Under the pieces are notes generated by a model, which did no database searches, had not been told where the DNA came from, and saw nothing but the letters and a program-made list of their open reading frames with translations. DNA of 15,820 nucleotides from Variovorax sp. (GTDB lineage Bacteria; Pseudomonadota; Gammaproteobacteria; Burkholderiales; Burkholderiaceae_C): contig JAQGMX010000047.1 in the NCBI GenBank assembly GCA_028292145.1, forward strand, positions 1 to 15,820, in the 5' to 3' direction. A program made the position numbers and the translations under genes. This document shows positions 13,974 through 15,820 of this stretch, one piece after another; the stretch's first letter is position 1; each line of letters begins with the position of its first letter.

Positions 13974-14951
13974 ATGACGAATTCTTATGTCGCGAAAGCC
14001 TGTCTGATGGCTCTGGGGCTCGGCGCCGCAGCACTCGCTGGCGCCCAGACCGCATGGCCGACACGCCCGATCAGCCTGGTGGTGCCGTTCCCGGCCGGCG
14101 GTACGACCGACGTGCTCGCACGCGCCCTGGCCGAAAAGCTGTCGCAGAGCCTCGGCCAGCCGGTCGTGGTCGAGAGCAAGCCCGGTGCCGGCGCCACGCT
14201 CGGCGCCGACTACGTCGCCAAGGCCAAGCCGGACGGCTACACGCTGCTGATGGGCGCGGTGCATCACACCATCGCGACCAGCGTCTACAAGAAGCTGCCC
14301 TACGACTTCCAGAAGGATCTGGCGCCGATCACGCTGGTCGCGATGGTGCCCAACGTCCTGGTCGTGAATGCAGCGCTGACGCCGGCGAAGAATGTCGCCG
14401 AACTGGTCGCGCTCGCCAAGGCCGCACCGGAGAAGCTGGCCTACGGATCGAACGGCAACGGCACGGCGCAGCACCTGATCGGCACGCAGTTCCAGGCCAG
14501 CACCGGCACCACGCTGCTGCACGTTCCCTACAAGGGCAGCGGGCCGCTCACGACCGATCTGCTCGGCGGTCAGGTCGCGATGTCCTTCGACACCATCACG
14601 CCGGTGCTGCAGCACATCAAGGGCGGCAAGCTGCGTCCGCTGGCGGTGACGACGGCCAAGCGCTCGTCGGTGCTGCCGGACGTGCCGACGCTCCAGGAAG
14701 CAGGGCTGAAGGACTTCGACATCGGCACCTGGTTCGGCGTGCTGGCGCCTGCCGCGACGCCGAAGGATGTGGTCGCGCGCTTGAGTGCCGAGACGGCGAA
14801 GATCGTCGCGTCGCCGGACTTCGCCCAGCGCATGGAAGCCATCGGCGCAGAGCCGATCGGCGGCACGCCCGACCAGATGGCGAAGCGCATCGATGATGAA
14901 ACCGTCAAGTTCGCGAAGCTGGTGAAGGACGGCAAGGTCGCGATCGACTGA
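13974..14951 (+). CDS. Bug/TctC-family periplasmic solute-binding receptor
   Basis: 325-aa secreted binding protein of the Bug (TctC) family, which is greatly expanded in Burkholderiales and usually binds carboxylates for tripartite tricarboxylate transporters. A Sec signal peptide is visible: charged start, hydrophobic residues about 9-22, and probable cleavage after ALAGA (residue 24). The mature start WPTRPISLVVPFPAGGTTDVLAR is typical, as are GADYVAKAKPDGYTLLMG, HVPYKGSGPL and VLPDVPTLQEAG. GGAG with an 8-base spacing precedes ATG 13974. Its position after the dehydrogenase suggests that it binds tartrate, malate or a similar acid. No TctA/TctB membrane genes are in the window, so it may be an orphan receptor. 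Confidence 0.93.
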   Translation: MTNSYVAKACLMALGLGAAALAGAQTAWPTRPISLVVPFPAGGTTDVLARALAEKLSQSLGQPVVVESKPGAGATLGADYVAKAKPDGYTLLMGAVHHTIATSVYKKLPYDFQKDLAPITLVAMVPNVLVVNAALTPAKNVAELVALAKAAPEKLAYGSNGNGTAQHLIGTQFQASTGTTLLHVPYKGSGPLTTDLLGGQVAMSFDTITPVLQHIKGGKLRPLAVTTAKRSSVLPDVPTLQEAGLKDFDIGTWFGVLAPAATPKDVVARLSAETAKIVASPDFAQRMEAIGAEPIGGTPDQMAKRIDDETVKFAKLVKDGKVAID

Positions 14952-14969
14952 TCGGACCCCGTCGGCGCG

Positions 14970-15820
14970 TCATTTTCCGAGTTCGTTCAGCGCGGCCGGC
15001 TTGATTTTTCCGCCTTCGACGGTCGCCACCACCGGATTCAGGATGGTGCCGCCGACAGCGTCGATGCCCTTGAAGTCGCCGGCGTTGGTTTCCTTGGGCA
15101 GTTGCGCCAGCGCGTCGCCGATCTTCGCGCGGATGGCGGCGGCGTCGGTCGTCGTGCCGGCCAGCTTCATCGCGATGGCCAAGGCGTGCGTCAACGTGTA
15201 GTTGTAGGAAGACTCGGTGGTCGGGTCCTTGTCGGCGCCGTAGGCCTTGCGATAGGCGGCGGCGAAGGTCTTCGGGCCGACGCGTTCGTCATAGGACACC
15301 GGCAGCACACCGATCGAACCTTCGAGCGGCGCGAGGCCGCCGGTGACCTTCGCCATCTCGTCGAGCTTGGCCTGATCCATGATCAGGAAGCCACCCTTGA
15401 AGCCGAGTTCGCGCGCTTGCTTCGCGACCAGCGCGGTCGGCTCCGACGGGCCGCCGATGAACAGCACATCGGGCTTTTCGGCCAGCACACGGCTCACGCC
15501 GCTGTAGAAGTCGGCCGAGCGGTTGTACGACATCGGATTGTTCGAGACGACGGTGCCGCCGGCCTTGATCCAGGCCGGTTCGAACAGCGCCGACCAGTTC
15601 TTGGCGTACTCATGGTCGCCCGGCAGCATGCCGACCTTTTTGCCGTACTTCTTCATCTCGTAGGCGGTGAAGGGCTCGATGTACGAGTCGAATGTCGGCG
15701 GGATGCGGATGGTCAGCTTGTTGCCGGTCTCGGTGATCTTCGGCGTGCTGGAGTAGGCCATCACGATGAACTTCTCCTGCTGGTTGAAGGCCTGCATCGC
15801 GTAGATGCCGCCCGAATGCG
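14970..15820 (-). CDS. Branched-chain amino acid type ABC transporter substrate-binding protein, N-terminal part outside the window
   Basis: Periplasmic binding protein of the Peripla_BP_6 (LivJ-like) family that delivers amino acids, amides or related solutes to an ABC importer. About 282 C-terminal residues are visible, and the frame is open at the right edge (HSGGIYAMQAF is the first readable run), so the signal peptide and the first lobe are missing. Recognisable segments are KYGKKVGMLPGDHEYAKNW, the inter-lobe KPDVLFIGGPSEPTALVAKQ, LGFKGGFLIMDQA, and ESSYNYTLTHALAIAMKLAG near the C-terminus. An internal ATG at 15797 should not be read as the start. It ends 18 bp from the convergent Bug gene. 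I see no clear hairpin in that gap. Permease and ATPase genes, if present, are not in view. Confidence 0.9.
   Translation of the reverse strand, partial: HSGGIYAMQAFNQQEKFIVMAYSSTPKITETGNKLTIRIPPTFDSYIEPFTAYEMKKYGKKVGMLPGDHEYAKNWSALFEPAWIKAGGTVVSNNPMSYNRSADFYSGVSRVLAEKPDVLFIGGPSEPTALVAKQARELGFKGGFLIMDQAKLDEMAKVTGGLAPLEGSIGVLPVSYDERVGPKTFAAAYRKAYGADKDPTTESSYNYTLTHALAIAMKLAGTTTDAAAIRAKIGDALAQLPKETNAGDFKGIDAVGGTILNPVVATVEGGKIKPAALNELGK

Noticed and set aside
1..15820. CRISPR arrays, tRNA or rRNA genes, insertion sequences, attachment sites
   Set aside because: No regularly spaced identical repeats with unique spacers, no tRNA-like cloverleaf noticed, no transposase or integrase motif, and no target-site duplication found by eye.

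Overview
The window is GC-rich, gene-dense bacterial DNA with no rRNA, tRNA, insertion sequence, CRISPR array or phage gene that I can see. Three traits suggest a betaproteobacterium of the Burkholderiales, most likely Comamonadaceae such as Variovorax or a relative: a Bug/TctC-type solute receptor beside a tartrate/D-malate dehydrogenase and a LysR regulator, a second periplasmic binding protein of the branched-chain amino acid type, and general codon and GC style. This placement is inference; the window holds no phylogenetic marker gene.

Layout. (1) 1-1853, minus: large-subunit (KatE/HPII-type) catalase, cut by the left edge. (2) 2113-3756, plus: hybrid blue-light LOV histidine kinase with a C-terminal receiver, divergent from the catalase. 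(3) 5042-3776, minus: two-gene operon whose genes overlap by 8 bp, a YqcI/YcgG (GntA-like, heme-dependent N-hydroxylase family) protein followed by a DUF1989 protein (family of urea-carboxylase-associated proteins / carboxyguanidine deiminase subunits). (4) 8726-5165, minus: a glycoside hydrolase-glycosyltransferase fusion followed by UDP-galactopyranose mutase. (5) 8834-10159, plus: NRAMP-type Mn2+ transporter MntH, probably translated from a leaderless transcript. (6) 10243-11849, plus: hipBA toxin-antitoxin operon, preceded by three regularly spaced operator-like repeats. (7) 12768-11860, minus: LysR regulator, divergent from (8) 12871-14951, plus: tartrate/D-malate dehydrogenase and a Bug receptor. 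(9) 15820-14970, minus: branched-chain amino acid type binding protein, cut by the right edge.

How the genes may work together. Regions 1 and 2 share one intergenic region and could link blue-light sensing to peroxide defence. Region 3 looks like a compact module for chemistry on a guanidino or amino compound, and no other gene of a known biosynthetic cluster lies beside it. Region 4 would make UDP-galactofuranose and use it in a cell-surface glycan. Regions 7 and 8 form a standard LysR-controlled uptake and oxidation unit for a hydroxy-dicarboxylate.

The best candidates for something undescribed are the GntA-like/DUF1989 pair, the single-polypeptide hydrolase-transferase, and the three-site 27-bp-period operator of hipBA. 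No gap between genes exceeds 300 bp; the largest (1854-2112) is described under its own entries.
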